Source of the DNA: Methanosarcina sp. UBA5
GTDB lineage: Archaea; Halobacteriota; Methanosarcinia; Methanosarcinales; Methanosarcinaceae
NCBI RefSeq assembly: GCF_002505485.1
Contig: NZ_DAVG01000014.1
Location: 1 to 45,988, forward strand
Reading direction: 5' to 3'
Length of the DNA: 45,988 bases
Position 1 is the first letter of the stretch; every line of letters starts with the position of its first letter. The notes under the pieces are model-generated. The model worked only from the letters and a program-made list of their open reading frames with translations. It did not search any database and had not been told where the DNA came from. A program made the translations under genes and the position numbers. Positions 1-6,869 of the stretch are shown one piece after another.

Positions 1-352
1 GGATACCTTTCTGCGCATTTTTGTCTACGAAAAGGTAGAATTCCTTTGTAGCAGTCCTGCCAGGATTGAGGGCTCCAATGTTCTGTAGGGCATTTGCCTC
101 AGAATCAAGAGAGAAAGGATATTGAGGCACAACTTCGATGTCAACATTGTCAGCCTTATCCCCTCCGATGTTTTCTACCTGAACGGTCAAAGTCAGATAT
201 TCTCCTATTTTTGCAGGATAGGGATTTGTTTCGACTATTGTAACTTTCAGATTGGCTCCTCCAACAGCTGCAGAGGCAGGAGCTACAAAGAGCAAAGAAA
301 TCAAAAGCAAGGAAAAAAGAGTTGCTACAGTAATCTTTTTAATCATTTCCAT
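1..352 (-). CDS. COG1361-type secreted S-layer/CARDB-like protein, N-terminal part
   Basis: Partial: the gene runs off the left edge, so only about 117 N-terminal residues are visible. It opens with a Lys-containing n-region, a hydrophobic core (TLFSLLLISLLFVAPASA) and a likely signal peptidase site after ASA. A beta-rich stretch follows with the Asn-Pro-Tyr-Pro-Ala-Lys-x-Gly-Glu motif and alternating hydrophobics, typical of the CARDB/NEW3-like repeats in archaeal COG1361 proteins. I chose the ATG at 352 because AAGGTG lies 7 nt upstream; an in-frame ATG at 346 is the alternative. It lies 12 nt after the ABC ATPase gene on the same strand, so both probably form an operon, perhaps with a permease beyond the window. 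Exported location is well supported; the substrate is unknown. Confidence 0.75.
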   Translation of the reverse strand, partial: MEMIKKITVATLFSLLLISLLFVAPASAAVGGANLKVTIVETNPYPAKIGEYLTLTVQVENIGGDKADNVDIEVVPQYPFSLDSEANALQNIGALNPGRTATKEFYLFVDKNAQKGI

Positions 353-364
353 ATACTTGCACCT

Positions 365-1087
365 TCAATTGTATTGAATTATTCCATCTCTTACCAGGAC
401 AACTCTGTTAGCATATTTTGCAATTTCAGGGTCATGTGTAATGATTACCACTGTTCTCTCTTCGTTATTCAAATCCATAAATATACGAAGGATTTCGACT
501 CCTGTTCTGGAGTCAAGGTTTCCAGTCGGCTCATCCGCAAGAAGGACTGCAGGATCATTAACAAGTGTACGTGCAATTGAGACTCTTTGGGACTGACCTC
601 CTGAAAGTTCTCTTGGACTATGATGCATGCGGTTATAAAGTCCCATAATTTTAAGAAGTTCTCTTGCACTCCTCTTTGGATCAATATTGATTCTCAAATT
701 AGCAAAGGGTGGGAGCAAAATATTCTCAAGGGCAGTCAGGCGCGGAACAAGATTAAAAGTCTGAAAAACAAAACCAATTTCAAGCCCCCTAAGGCGTGCA
801 AGCTCTTGATCTGACACTCTATTGAGGTCACAACTTCTTACAAGAATGTGCCTTTCAGTAGACTTATCAAGGCAGCCTATAAGGTTCACAAGAGTACTTT
901 TTCCTGAGCCTGATAGGCCCATTATAGCCAGAAGTTCTCCTCTCTCAATTTTGAGATTGACGTTTGAGAACACGGGAATTTCCAGACTCCCGAGTACATA
1001 GCTTTTTCTGACATTGGAAATCTCGACAATAGGGAATCCATCCTCAATTAAACTATTTTTGATAATATTCACATCCCCCTTTCCCAA
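365..1087 (-). CDS. ABC transporter ATP-binding protein, LolD/MacB-like
   Basis: Single nucleotide-binding domain of about 240 residues. Visible motifs in order: Walker A GLSGSGKST, Q-loop in FVFQTFNLVP, signature LSGGQSQR, Walker B AVLLADEPT followed by GNLDS, and the H-loop in VIITHD. The DEPTGNLDS form and the size fit the LolD/MacB/FtsE-like group, which works with MacB-type permeases to extrude peptides, lipoproteins or other envelope substrates. The longest frame begins with TTG at 1087. GTG at 1072 sits a few bases after a GGAAAGGGG stretch and may be the true start. The next gene downstream encodes a secreted COG1361 protein, so the set looks like an envelope-directed exporter. The substrate is not evident. 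Confidence 0.88.
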   Translation of the reverse strand: MGKGDVNIIKNSLIEDGFPIVEISNVRKSYVLGSLEIPVFSNVNLKIERGELLAIMGLSGSGKSTLVNLIGCLDKSTERHILVRSCDLNRVSDQELARLRGLEIGFVFQTFNLVPRLTALENILLPPFANLRINIDPKRSARELLKIMGLYNRMHHSPRELSGGQSQRVSIARTLVNDPAVLLADEPTGNLDSRTGVEILRIFMDLNNEERTVVIITHDPEIAKYANRVVLVRDGIIQYN

Positions 1088-1701
1088 AGTTGCTGAAATG
1101 TTATGAAAGAATCACATTGAATAATTTCAACGTTTTTACTCATTATGTAAAACAGTACATTTTAACTTATGCTTTCCCAATTTTCGACTAAAGAGACAAT
1201 TTAAGGGCATGCCGCTACTGATTTCTATCTTTGAAAATAGGAGTTTAAATATAAATTTTCAAAACTGATCCTCTATATACTGTTTTGGACTTTTTGACAA
1301 ATCTTTTCGGTATAAAACGCTTCTCTTTACTAAAAACTGTTGTAGATGAAATCCACTAAAATAGAGGCAGTGAGAACAGATATCTGTACTTATTTCATGA
1401 GAGGAGAGGCTTTTCCCAGAAAATTTATAACTTCGCTTCGAAACTTTCCTTCACAAACTTGTACTGTTCTCTATACGGATATTTTCCAGAAAGTTGATCA
1501 CAGAGTTGAAATTGCTGCAGCAATCATTTTCAAAATTTCTGTACTAAGCCTAAGAAGACATTTAATTATTTAGATCAAAGTGAAAATAAATTCTGTACTT
1601 TCTAATCTAATATAAGTGTAAAAAATATATACATGTTCATGAAATCTCAACTCTAAAGATTTAAGAAGTATAATTCATAAGGAGATGATTTTCTATTGAG
1701 C
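1088..1701. other. AT-rich intergenic region
   Basis: The region is AT-rich, with several TATA-like stretches around 1243-1280. One 75-codon plus-strand frame (1346-1573) is open but has no ribosome binding site and no recognisable domain. I see no RNA gene or mobile element. Confidence 0.5.
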
Positions 1702-1730
1702 TTATATAATTTAGTATATATAGCTATATA
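1702..1730 (+). promoter_or_regulatory. TATA-rich promoter region of the micropeptide array
   Basis: TTATATAA at 1702-1709 and GTATATATA at 1714-1722 are good archaeal TATA boxes about 60-90 nt before the first micro-ORF. Transcription would start near 1730-1745, leaving a leader of roughly 50 nt. The leader contains an ACGGT/ACCGT inverted pair (about 1756-1789). Inferred from sequence alone. Confidence 0.45.
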
Positions 1731-1789
1731 CAGTCACTGTTAGCTAAAATTTCTAACGGTAGATCCTGAAATAAGAGGAAATCCACCGT

Positions 1790-1879
1790 ATGAATTTTAC
1801 TAAGTGGCTGACCGTAGCCGTGCGATTTGGAGGCTTGATAGAAGAAATTATATCAAGATTGAACAGCGGTTGCAAATAA
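1790..1879 (+). CDS. 29-aa amphipathic micropeptide (module 1, first ORF)
   Basis: ATG to TAA, 29 codons, too short for ordinary gene callers. The peptide begins MNFTKWLTVAVRFGGL and ends LNSGCK. Hydrophobic residues (F3, W6, L7, V9, V11, F13, L16, I17, I20, I21, L24) recur every three to four positions, as in an amphipathic helix, with mixed charges on the other face and a single Cys near the C-terminus. An AGAGGAAAT stretch lies upstream, but with long spacing (about 11 nt). It is the first of a series of small ORFs on this strand. In pattern it resembles leaderless bacteriocins or phenol-soluble-modulin-like peptides, but that is only a resemblance; I recognise no family. Confidence 0.5.
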   Translation: MNFTKWLTVAVRFGGLIEEIISRLNSGCK

Positions 1880-1940
1880 AATTGCTATCTACAGTATGCA
1901 AGTATCGATTTCGAAAATACAAAATATGGAGGGAATAAAC

Positions 1941-2030
1941 ATGGCATTTCCACAAATTGTCTTTGGCTTCGGCCTTAACCAGTGCTTTAACTTTGTAAAC
2001 AACATCGGCTTCTTCTTCCAGTTCTGTTAA
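1941..2030 (+). CDS. 29-aa Phe-rich micropeptide (module 1, second ORF)
   Basis: ATG to TAA, 29 codons, preceded by a perfect GGAGGG Shine-Dalgarno at 1928-1933 with 7-nt spacing, which is the main evidence that it is translated. The peptide starts MAFPQIVFGFGLNQ and ends IGFFFQFC. Nine of its 29 residues are Phe, and it has two Cys, one at the C-terminus, with almost no charge. It should be membrane-seeking or strongly aggregating. It lies 61 nt after the amphipathic 29-aa ORF and has the same length. The later modules repeat the order amphipathic ORF then Phe/Cys-rich ORF. Function unknown. Confidence 0.65.
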   Translation: MAFPQIVFGFGLNQCFNFVNNIGFFFQFC

Positions 2031-2061
2031 ACGAGTTTTTAAAGCAGAAGTGCAAGAGGTC

Positions 2062-2103
2062 TCTGCAGCTAAGGGCCAGGATATTATATATCCAGACTGC
2101 AGA
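2062..2103 (+). repeat. Intercistronic hairpin 1
   Basis: CTGCAG at 2063-2068 is mirrored by CTGCAG at 2097-2102, enclosing GGATAT (2079-2084) and ATATCC (2088-2093). It is followed by a GGGGTATAACGG box that recurs before each duplicated module. Confidence 0.5.
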
Positions 2104-2122
2104 AGCCGGGGTATAACGGAAG

Positions 2123-2164
2123 ATGAACAAATTCAGTAAAATATTGGGGAAAGTGATATTATGA
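2123..2164 (+). CDS. 13-aa leader ORF overlapping the next micropeptide (module 2)
   Basis: ATG to TGA, encoding MNKFSKILGKVIL. Its TGA stop overlaps the ATG of the following ORF as ATGA (2161-2164), the classic arrangement for translational coupling. The coding sequence also carries the Shine-Dalgarno-like GGGGAAAGTGAT used by the downstream ORF. The peptide itself could form a short cationic amphipathic helix. Near-identical copies lie at 2337 and, without an ATG, at 2545. It could be a functional peptide or only a coupling leader. Confidence 0.45.
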   Translation: MNKFSKILGKVIL

Positions 2165-2238
2165 CGTTCAGTATTTTCTATTCAACAGTCTGCAAAGCTT
2201 ATCAGGCTGAAGTCTTCAAATTCTTCTACTGCGATTAA
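2161..2238 (+). CDS. 25-aa Phe/Tyr/Cys micropeptide, tandem copy A
   Basis: ATG to TAA, 25 codons. Begins MTFSIFYSTVCKAYQAE and ends VFKFFYCD. Two paralogues follow at 2375 and 2583, sharing MTFSIFYS, the YQAE core and the FKFFY tail. Sequence is conserved inside the ORFs while the spacers diverge more, which argues for selection on the peptide. Translation would be coupled to the 13-aa leader through ATGA. No family recognised. The composition (Phe, Tyr, Cys, one acidic end) would suit a membrane-associated or metal/thiol-binding peptide; that is inference. Confidence 0.65.
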   Translation: MTFSIFYSTVCKAYQAEVFKFFYCD

Positions 2239-2273
2239 GCAGGAATGCTAATTAAGCTGTGAATTAAACGGTC

Positions 2274-2317
2274 TCTGCAGGGAAAGACCATAAGGTCTTA
2301 TATTTCCCGCTTGCAGA
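2274..2317 (+). repeat. Intercistronic hairpin 2
   Basis: Imperfect version of the module hairpin: CTGCAG and GGAAA on the left pair with TTTCC and CTTGCAG on the right, around a GACC-ATAA-GGTC core. It is followed by the GGGTATAACGG box directly before the second leader ATG. Confidence 0.5.
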
Positions 2318-2336
2318 AATCCAGGGTATAACGGGG

Positions 2337-2378
2337 ATGAACAAATTCAGTAAAATATTGGAGAGAGTGATGTTATGA
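2337..2378 (+). CDS. 13-aa leader ORF overlapping the next micropeptide (module 3)
   Basis: ATG to TGA, encoding MNKFSKILERVML, a near copy of the 2123 leader (differences at three positions). Its TGA overlaps the next ATG (ATGA at 2375-2378). GGAGAGAGTGAT inside the leader serves as Shine-Dalgarno for the downstream ORF. The GGTATAACGGGG box abuts the start codon. Confidence 0.45.
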   Translation: MNKFSKILERVML

Positions 2379-2458
2379 CATTCAGCATTTTCTATTCAAA
2401 AGTCAGCTATTGCTATCAGGCCGAATGCTTCAAATTCTTTTACAAAGACTGCTGCTAA
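2375..2458 (+). CDS. 27-aa Phe/Tyr/Cys micropeptide, tandem copy B
   Basis: ATG to TAA, 27 codons. Begins MTFSIFYSKVSYCYQAE and ends CFKFFYKDCC. Compared with the copies at 2161 and 2583 it has two extra C-terminal residues and four Cys (positions 13, 18, 26, 27). Variation is concentrated at positions 9-13 and at the C-terminus, while MTFSIFYS, YQAE and FKFFY are fixed. Such duplication and local diversification is seen in tandem toxin or effector peptide arrays. Function unknown. Confidence 0.65.
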   Translation: MTFSIFYSKVSYCYQAECFKFFYKDCC

Positions 2459-2481
2459 TCAAGCTGTAAATTAAATGGCTT

Positions 2482-2523
2482 CTGCAAGCGGGAAATATAA
2501 GGTCTTATATTTCCCGCTTGCAG
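2482..2523 (+). repeat. Perfect 20-bp palindromic hairpin between micropeptide ORFs
   Basis: Arms 2482-2501 and 2504-2523 are exact reverse complements (CTGCAAGCGGGAAATATAAG and its complement) with only GT between them. This is the least degenerate of three hairpins separating the modules. It lacks a T-run, so it looks more like an RNA-processing or stability element, or a protein-binding palindrome, than a terminator. Confidence 0.7.
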
Positions 2524-2544
2524 AAATCCAGGGTATAACGGGGG

Positions 2545-2586
2545 ACGAAAAAATTCAGTAAAATATTGGAGAGAGTGATATTATGA
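2545..2586 (+). pseudogene. Third 13-codon leader copy with ACG in place of the start codon
   Basis: Aligned with the leaders at 2123 and 2337, this copy keeps the KFSKILERVIL reading frame and the ATGA overlap (2583-2586), but the initiator ATG is ACG. Either this leader is no longer translated or it uses a non-standard start. The Shine-Dalgarno of the downstream ORF is intact. Confidence 0.4.
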
Positions 2587-2660
2587 CGTTCAGTATTTTC
2601 TATTCTTTGGTCAGCAAAGCCTATCAGGCTGAATGCTTCAAATTCTTCTACTGCGATTAA
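2583..2660 (+). CDS. 25-aa Phe/Tyr/Cys micropeptide, tandem copy C
   Basis: ATG to TAA, 25 codons, beginning MTFSIFYSLVSKAYQAE and ending CFKFFYCD. It has GGAGAGAGTGAT upstream. Its leader has lost the ATG, so it may be translated independently. It is the last ORF of the array and is followed 31 nt later by a strong hairpin. Paralogous to copies A and B. Confidence 0.65.
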   Translation: MTFSIFYSLVSKAYQAECFKFFYCD

Positions 2661-2691
2661 GCAAGAATACTAATTAAGAGATGACAATAAC

Positions 2692-2728
2692 AGATGAAGT
2701 TGTCTGCTTTTCAGGCAACTTCGTCTTT
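2692..2728 (+). terminator. Terminator-like hairpin closing the micropeptide array
   Basis: A 15-bp stem (2692-2706 with 2712-2726, two G-U wobbles in the RNA) with a CTTTT loop, followed by TT. It lies directly after the last micro-ORF. Confidence 0.6.
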
Positions 2729-3250
2729 CCAAAAGAAATGTGATACTGCCACTTTTTTACTTCTTTTTTATTTTCCTACTATTTTCCAACTATTTACTCT
2801 TTCGGAGGCTTCTACAGTTTCAAATGTACTTTTTGAAATATGGGGTAAGAAACGGTGTAAAATTTAAATTTGCTTTTAAAATGTCGAAAATCGGGATAAT
2901 ATAATATTTTTTGAATGTTATGGTCTCTCTGAGAGGGCCTTTATCTCCGAAAAATTAAAATGGAAATTCAAGAAACGAGATGCTCGGAAATCTTATATAA
3001 CTGTTGCAGCAAAAGCTTCTGTCTATAAATACTAAAAGACTATTATTTGTAAGGAGTTTTCGTTCTTTACATTATATCTAAACTTAAAGTATACTTTAGT
3101 ATTGATGCTCCTAGATAATTTATTATTGGAACAATTGTTTACTAATAATTAGAAATTTTTGTATTATCAATTCCAACAACTACAAATCATCCAGCTATTC
3201 GATATAATATGCTCTAAATTCATAAATTTTTTAGCTGGAAGTCTGCAAGA
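2729..3250. other. AT-rich intergenic region
   Basis: A TATA box candidate CTTATATAA lies near 2992-3000, and AGGAG occurs near 3050, but I find no ORF with a start codon behind it. A CTCTCTGAGAG palindrome lies near 2923-2934. No gene seen. Confidence 0.4.
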
Positions 3251-3259
3251 TTATTTATA
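3251..3259 (+). promoter_or_regulatory. TATA box of the 38-aa ORF transcript
   Basis: TTATTTATA, about 210 nt before the small ORF at 3467. Transcription from near 3285 would leave a long leader that also contains an acidic 22-codon frame (TTG 3383 to TAA 3451), whose stop abuts the ATG at 3452. Confidence 0.35.
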
Positions 3260-3466
3260 CTTACCTGTAGTCCCAAAAGTAAATTCCTGGGAGTAAAGCT
3301 TGGGAGTATGATATAAAATGGATATCTAAGGGGGTTTGGCGAAAACACATACTATCCGAAGTGATCCATAAACCGAGTTAAATTGGCAGAAGATACGTCA
3401 ATTTTAATTGAGGAAGATGAATTGAAAAAAGATAGCTTTGAAAGTAGATAAATGGAGGAATTTATA

Positions 3467-3583
3467 ATGTCAATGTTTTATTTGAGTTATACAAAAATCA
3501 CCCTATTTATAGAGATAATAAGGTTTAAACTGATGTATACCGACGGCCATGGCTTTGGTGGCTTTGGAAGATTCTCCAGATGA
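3467..3583 (+). CDS. 38-aa small protein with Gly/Phe-rich C-terminus
   Basis: ATG to TGA, 38 codons, with GGAGG at 3454-3458 spaced 8 nt from the ATG. An in-frame ATG at 3452 is possible but overlaps the Shine-Dalgarno. Residues 1-25 are hydrophobic and aromatic (MSMFYLSYTKITLFIEIIRF), suggesting a membrane-inserting segment. Residues 29-38 are TDGHGFGGFG then RFSR. A hairpin with a T-run lies 40 nt downstream, so this looks like a short monocistronic transcript. No family recognised. A Gly/Phe-rich hydrophilic tail on a hydrophobic head is reminiscent of small secreted or modified peptides, but this is not evidence of one. Confidence 0.5.
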   Translation: MSMFYLSYTKITLFIEIIRFKLMYTDGHGFGGFGRFSR

Positions 3584-3621
3584 AGTAGATCTCAGGTGTT
3601 TACTAGTCAGTTACCAATCTG

Positions 3622-3681
3622 AATGATGTACCAATACAGGTTTAGACTACATGCTCATGCATGTGACCTGTATCATTTTTT
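3622..3681 (+). terminator. Terminator hairpin after the 38-aa ORF
   Basis: ATACAGGT (3634-3641) pairs with ACCTGTAT (3666-3673). An outer AATGAT/ATCATT pairing can extend it. TTTTTTCTT follows. Confidence 0.6.
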
Positions 3682-4972
3682 CTTAGTAAATGTGATTGGA
3701 TTTAGGTTCTTTCTAGAGAAGATACTACAAGGATTAATCGAACAACCATAAGAGTTCAGCCGAATGGATCCTTTACATATCAGCTCTATTTTTGTATTTG
3801 AGAATCAATCCAATAGGAGATAATTTAGGCGGAGGAACTGAAACTTAAAATCTACTTTTAAAATTAATTAAAAAATTATACAGAATAAAGGGAAATTAAA
3901 ATTTTTAAGGGGAAAAGGATTTAATCTTTTAAAATGAAAAGAGTTTAAATATTTAAAATGAAAAAGATTTTAAATTTTCGATTAAAAAGTAAATGTTACT
4001 AATTTTGGAAGATTAATTAGATAAAAAGCCTTTTTACAGATCCTGTTATAAGCATTTATCCTTGAATTTTAAATCCAGGTACATAAAAGAGATATTAATT
4101 TGATTTTGTAGAAATTCTAGAATTCACAGCATTCGAATCATTTTTAAATTTAATTTTGAAAGTAAATTATACGATTAATTTAATTGTCACCGGCGGTTGT
4201 GGAAAAATCGGCGGGATAAAAAACTAGTTCGAGCCTATCTGGCTGAAGAAAGTATGGAAGGCACGGAAATCTCTTGTGCCCATTTGCCTTTTATTTCCTT
4301 TTTCCAGGATGTAGCTGGTTTCAGACAACTTCATACCTTACAGCCTTAAGAGCACGGAAAAACTTAATATAAACTCTGAACCAAGGAAATCACCTGTGAT
4401 CCTAAAACTGCGTGCCTTCTTTTTTGCCCATTTTCCATGTTTTTAGTGGTTTACCTCTAAGTTTAAGACCTGGGTAAAGGAGCCCTGGTTTAGGTCTAGG
4501 TAAAGGAACTCTTGTTTATACTATAACTACAGCTTTAAACTTTGGAGTTTAAAATTAATTTGATAATTGAAGCTTAGATAGACTTCTGTAAAGCCAGTAA
4601 TTTAGATTCTCAGGAATAATGTAACCTAAGTTTCTTCCTCTAATCCGAAGCCTCAGGGGAGAAGTAGTTGACGCCTTTATATGAACGAAACCGGAAAAAT
4701 GAAGTCTTGAATTAAGGGGGAGTTCCCAGGCCGGTACCATATTTCCAATTTGATCCGAAAAAGAAAAGATTCAAAGCAACCCTGTAGAAAACCGTTATTT
4801 ACGTAATTGTATAGGCACTTTACTGTGTTTTGTTAAAGCTTTAATGAGGTTATCCTCATTAAAAAGCCAGGGCTGTAATCCAGAGTCGTTAAAAAAATTG
4901 GCTATATATTTAGAATTTTCTCTTTAAATAAGAACTAGGATCATGAATTCACGTTTAATTTGAGTAATAATA
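3682..4972. other. Long AT-rich intergenic region
   Basis: No supported gene. GGCGGAGGAAC near 3829 is a good ribosome-binding sequence without a start codon behind it. A 50-codon frame from TTG near 4196 to TAA near 4350 lacks a ribosome binding site. A degenerate direct repeat (GGTAAAGGA followed by CTTGTTT/CCTGGTTT) occurs twice at about 4463-4517. The minus-strand frame at 4555-4740 has no start signal or recognisable domain. Confidence 0.4.
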
Positions 4973-4999
4973 AAAATTGCCTGTCTAACAGGCAATTTT
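4973..4999 (-). terminator. Terminator of the DrrAB-like operon
   Basis: Perfect 12-bp inverted repeat (AAAATTGCCTGT, 4973-4984, with 4988-4999), 3-nt loop. On the minus strand it is followed by T-rich sequence, 51 nt beyond the permease stop. Confidence 0.75.
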
Positions 5000-5049
5000 C
5001 ATAATCTTCAGGATAAAAAATCGAAAAGAAATAAGTAAAGTTGAGTAAC

Positions 5050-5883
5050 TCATATATCCACTTTGTTAAACCTCCACATAGCAGCAGATAGCATTACAAG
5101 GGCAAAGAAAATTAGGCCAAAGAAAGACACGGCTATATCGACTGGAGTATAGATATAGTGATTCCCCATCACAGAGAAATTGGTTCCCAAAGCAAAATAA
5201 CGAATTCCACCTGCCAGAAGGGTCAGCGGGTTAAACATTGATAGAACCTTGAGGAAAGTAGGAAAGCCGTCAATAGGATAAAGGGCGCTACTTACGAAGA
5301 AAATGGGCATACTAATCAGGGTGAGAATAGACTGCATTCCTTCCGGATTTTCAACGGTAATTGCAATGGAACCTGACAGGAAAAGGAAGCCCAGAGTAAA
5401 AATCGTCACCAGTAACATGATACCCACGATTGCGATAAGAGTTTCAATGAGGGTATACCCCTTAAAGAAGTCCATTCCTACAAGTTTTCCGAATCCTATT
5501 ATTATGAAAGTTTGAAAGAGGGCTTTAGTCACACCGGAAAGTCCAACACCGAGAATAATATGAAATCTGGGAACTGGACTTGCAAGGGTTTCCCGCAAAA
5601 GGCTGAACTTTTTGTCAAACATAAGGGTAGTGCCTCCAAACAAACTACTGAACAGCACATCCATTGCAATTATTCCTGCACCCATATAGGTAATATACGC
5701 GACTACGGGAACGCCGGGTTCATTTGGAACAAGTGAAGTTAGTTTGTCAAAACTATCTGACATGGCAAGCCCAAAAAATGCCAGCCACATCACAGGCTGG
5801 ATCATTGAGGTGATGAGTACCGATTTGTATCTGAAGTACTTCACCATCTCCCTCCAGTATATGGCAAGAAATTCGAAGCTCAT
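5050..5883 (-). CDS. ABC-2 type transporter permease, DrrB-like
   Basis: A 277-aa integral membrane protein with six likely membrane segments: around residues 20-45, 60-85, 105-135, 138-170, 178-200 and 245-270. The signature region GMQSILTLISMPIFFVSSALYPID matches the ABC-2 permease family, where the xxSxALYP loop precedes the last segments. It starts inside the stop of the upstream ATPase gene (ATGA overlap), so the two subunits are translationally coupled. Together they form a DrrAB-type exporter of lipids, drugs or peptides. The substrate is unknown, but the micropeptide array lies directly downstream on the other strand. Confidence 0.88.
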   Translation of the reverse strand: MSFEFLAIYWREMVKYFRYKSVLITSMIQPVMWLAFFGLAMSDSFDKLTSLVPNEPGVPVVAYITYMGAGIIAMDVLFSSLFGGTTLMFDKKFSLLRETLASPVPRFHIILGVGLSGVTKALFQTFIIIGFGKLVGMDFFKGYTLIETLIAIVGIMLLVTIFTLGFLFLSGSIAITVENPEGMQSILTLISMPIFFVSSALYPIDGFPTFLKVLSMFNPLTLLAGGIRYFALGTNFSVMGNHYIYTPVDIAVSFFGLIFFALVMLSAAMWRFNKVDI

Positions 5884-6869
5884 TCAGAAACCACCGCCAT
5901 TTCTATTCCTTGCTGTTTTTCATTTTCATCGCCTTCCCTTAACCCGTGCCCTGTGTAATGAACAAAAACATCATCCATTGACGGTTTTTTAATATTTACT
6001 ATTATAATCTCTATCCCCTCTCTCCTAATTTTCTCCATAACTTGAGGAAGCACGTGAGTGACATCTTCCCCTATCATAACTCTCAGGGACTTCGTATCTT
6101 CTGTTACGCTTTCCACCGACCTGAGTGACCTTAAAATCTCTGCAGTACGTTTATTATCACTGGTTTCCAAATAAATAAGGTCTCTACCAAGTTTATTCTT
6201 TAACTCATTCGAGGTTCCGGTTACGATTATTTTCCCATGATCAATTATGCTTATTCTGTCACTCAACTGATCGGCTTCTTCCATATAGTGTGTTGTCAGG
6301 AATATGGTAGTGCCCTCTCTCTTAACCTCTCTAAGATATTCCCACATTCTCATTCTCGTCTGGATATCGAAACCTATCGTTGGCTCATCAAGGAAAAGGA
6401 CTGCAGGTTTTGTCATCAATCCTCTTGCAAGTTCAAGCCTTCGCTTCATACCACCGCTCAGATCTTTTCCCAGGGTATCCTTTTTACTTTCCAGATCTGT
6501 CAGCTTTAGAAGTTCTTCGATGCGTTTATTTCTTTCTTTTTTCTTCATTGAATAAATCCTGCCGTGATATTCAAGATTCTCAGATACCGTCATTTCATGA
6601 TCGAGGCAAAGCATCTGGAAGACAATACCTATTGACCTTCTTACGGAGTTTGGCTCCGTTGCAACATCGTACCCGTTAACTCTGGCTTCGCCTTTCTGGA
6701 GTTTCCGGAGTGTCGTGAGGATATTAATAACGGTACTCTTTCCCGCTCCATTTGGACCAAGAAATGAGAAAATCTCTCCCTGTTTTACAGTAAAACTGAT
6801 ATTATCGACAGCCTTCAAAGAACCGTATGAATGCTCAAGATTATTTACTTCTATGACATTTCCGGTCAT
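5880..6869 (-). CDS. ABC transporter ATP-binding protein, DrrA-like
   Basis: A 329-aa protein with Walker A GPNGAGKST, Q-loop FQMLCLDHE, signature LSGGMKRR, Walker B AVLFLDEPT then IGFDIQ, and H-loop TTHYMEEADQ. The C-terminal extension of about 110 residues (from GRDLIYLE onward) is typical of DrrA/CcmA-type ATPases and is thought to regulate activity. The C-terminus includes KPSMDDVFVHYTGHGLR, the conserved DDVF-x-H region of the family. AGGGG lies upstream of the ATG with about 11-nt spacing. It energises the permease encoded by the overlapping downstream gene. Confidence 0.92.
   Translation of the reverse strand: MTGNVIEVNNLEHSYGSLKAVDNISFTVKQGEIFSFLGPNGAGKSTVINILTTLRKLQKGEARVNGYDVATEPNSVRRSIGIVFQMLCLDHEMTVSENLEYHGRIYSMKKKERNKRIEELLKLTDLESKKDTLGKDLSGGMKRRLELARGLMTKPAVLFLDEPTIGFDIQTRMRMWEYLREVKREGTTIFLTTHYMEEADQLSDRISIIDHGKIIVTGTSNELKNKLGRDLIYLETSDNKRTAEILRSLRSVESVTEDTKSLRVMIGEDVTHVLPQVMEKIRREGIEIIIVNIKKPSMDDVFVHYTGHGLREGDENEKQQGIEMAVVSE

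Noticed and set aside
1346..1573. 75-codon open frame on the plus strand
   Set aside because: No ribosome binding site, no recognisable domain, AT-rich spacer composition.
2681..2746. 20-codon frame overlapping the array terminator
   Set aside because: No ribosome binding site; the sequence is explained by the hairpin.
4196..4350. About 50-codon frame containing KKLVRAYLAEESMEG
   Set aside because: Reads protein-like in part, but has no start signal and no known family; it may be a gene remnant.
4555..4740. 61-codon minus-strand frame
   Set aside because: No initiation signal; sequence shows no conserved pattern.
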